Under the pieces are notes generated by a model, which saw nothing but the letters and a program-made list of their open reading frames with translations, searched no databases and was not told the DNA's origin. The translations under genes were made by a program, and so were the position numbers. Positions 63,007-64,000 of a stretch of DNA of 64,000 bases are shown here, piece by piece. Within the stretch, counting starts at the first letter, position 1. Every line of letters begins with the position of its first letter. The stretch is from Pseudomonas sp. MRSN 12121 (GTDB taxonomy: Bacteria > Pseudomonadota > Gammaproteobacteria > Pseudomonadales > Pseudomonadaceae): NCBI RefSeq assembly GCF_000931465.1, contig NZ_CP010892.1, positions 2,627,388 through 2,691,387 of the forward strand, read 5' to 3'.

Positions 63007-63090
63007 GGTTCGGGCCTCACGGTTTTTTTATCGATTGCCTCTGATGGGCATTGTTTTCACCAACGGGATGGCTGACCTGCTGCGCCGCTC

Positions 63091-63240
63091 TGTAGCCGCT
63101 GCCGAGCCTCAGCGAGGCTGCGATCGGGCGCGAAGCGGCCGTAAACCGGCTACCGCGCTCTATCTGATGCACCGCAAGCGCAGGTTTTGCGGCAACTGCG
63201 TTGCCGATCGCAGCCTCGCCAAGGCTCGGCAGCGGCTACA
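63091..63240. repeat. REPIN (GCTGCCGAGC family)
   Basis: Inverted copies about 77 nt apart between the dihydropyrimidinase gene and preT, so co-transcripts would carry a long hairpin. Confidence 0.87.
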
Positions 63241-63268
63241 GGGTTACAGGGTTACAGGGCTACAGGGG
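63236..63268. repeat. Short tandem repeat (TTACAGGG unit)
   Basis: CTACAGGG, TTACAGGG, TTACAGGG and CTACAGGG follow one another at the end of the REPIN, apparently an expansion of its last bases by slippage. Confidence 0.75.
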
Positions 63269-63276
63269 TTGCAGGC

Positions 63277-63999
<723 letters not shown>

Positions 64000-64000
64000 G

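Overview
The window is a high-GC chromosomal segment of a Pseudomonas, most likely from the P. fluorescens complex (P. fluorescens, P. protegens or P. chlororaphis relatives). This rests on the bkd operon with divergent bkdR, a reductive pyrimidine cluster, an OprD-type porin, a serralysin, and two families of Pseudomonas REP palindromes in many gaps. Species-level placement is a guess. No rRNA, tRNA or CRISPR array was seen.

Layout. 1-2.8 kb: end of an isochorismatase-like hydrolase, a membrane-anchored ABM protein and a YtcJ-like amidohydrolase. 3-6.3 kb: a small conserved protein and DNA polymerase II (polB). 6.5-11.6 kb: a secretome patch with a small periplasmic protein, a serralysin protease and two tandem secreted DUF2599/halovibrin-like proteins. 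11.8-16.2 kb: MHS transporter, GMC oxidoreductase and divergent LysR regulator. 16.4-21.8 kb: DUF3857/transglutaminase protein, HEAT-repeat DNA alkylation repair protein and a Kef-type antiporter. 22-28.3 kb: a LysR-controlled organic-acid cassette (PrpF-family isomerase, DctA-type and CitMHS-type transporters, OprD porin). 28.5-30.2 kb: ABC1/UbiB-like kinase.

30.2-35.7 kb is the accessory part, AT-richer than its surroundings. It holds an orphan fimbrial adhesin gene split by one IS3-family element, a core-like FKBP isomerase, and an S-type-pyocin-like nuclease toxin locus. Downstream of the toxin are two paralogous immunity genes with at least three decayed toxin or immunity fragments between them. 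I judge this mosaic the most interesting part of the window.

35.7-40.96 kb: dmeR-dmeF nickel/cobalt efflux, an epoxide-hydrolase-like protein, a P450-ABM pair with a divergent long ArsR-type regulator, and a small P-loop kinase. 41.9-45.1 kb: the ATP-grasp/alpha-E/transglutaminase triad. 45.3-53.2 kb: lipoprotein amidase, ilvE, then lpdV-bkdB-bkdA2-bkdA1 (read leftward) with bkdR divergent, so branched-chain transamination and keto-acid oxidation are side by side. 53.3-59.2 kb: a DapF homologue, an EmrB/EmrA-like efflux pair, copC-copD and a GNAT. 59.4-64 kb: TetR regulator, PreA, PreT and the end of a dihydropyrimidinase, which together degrade uracil and thymine reductively.

Starts were chosen from ribosome-binding sites and family lengths. 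Long open frames opposite real genes are GC-driven shadows and were left out.
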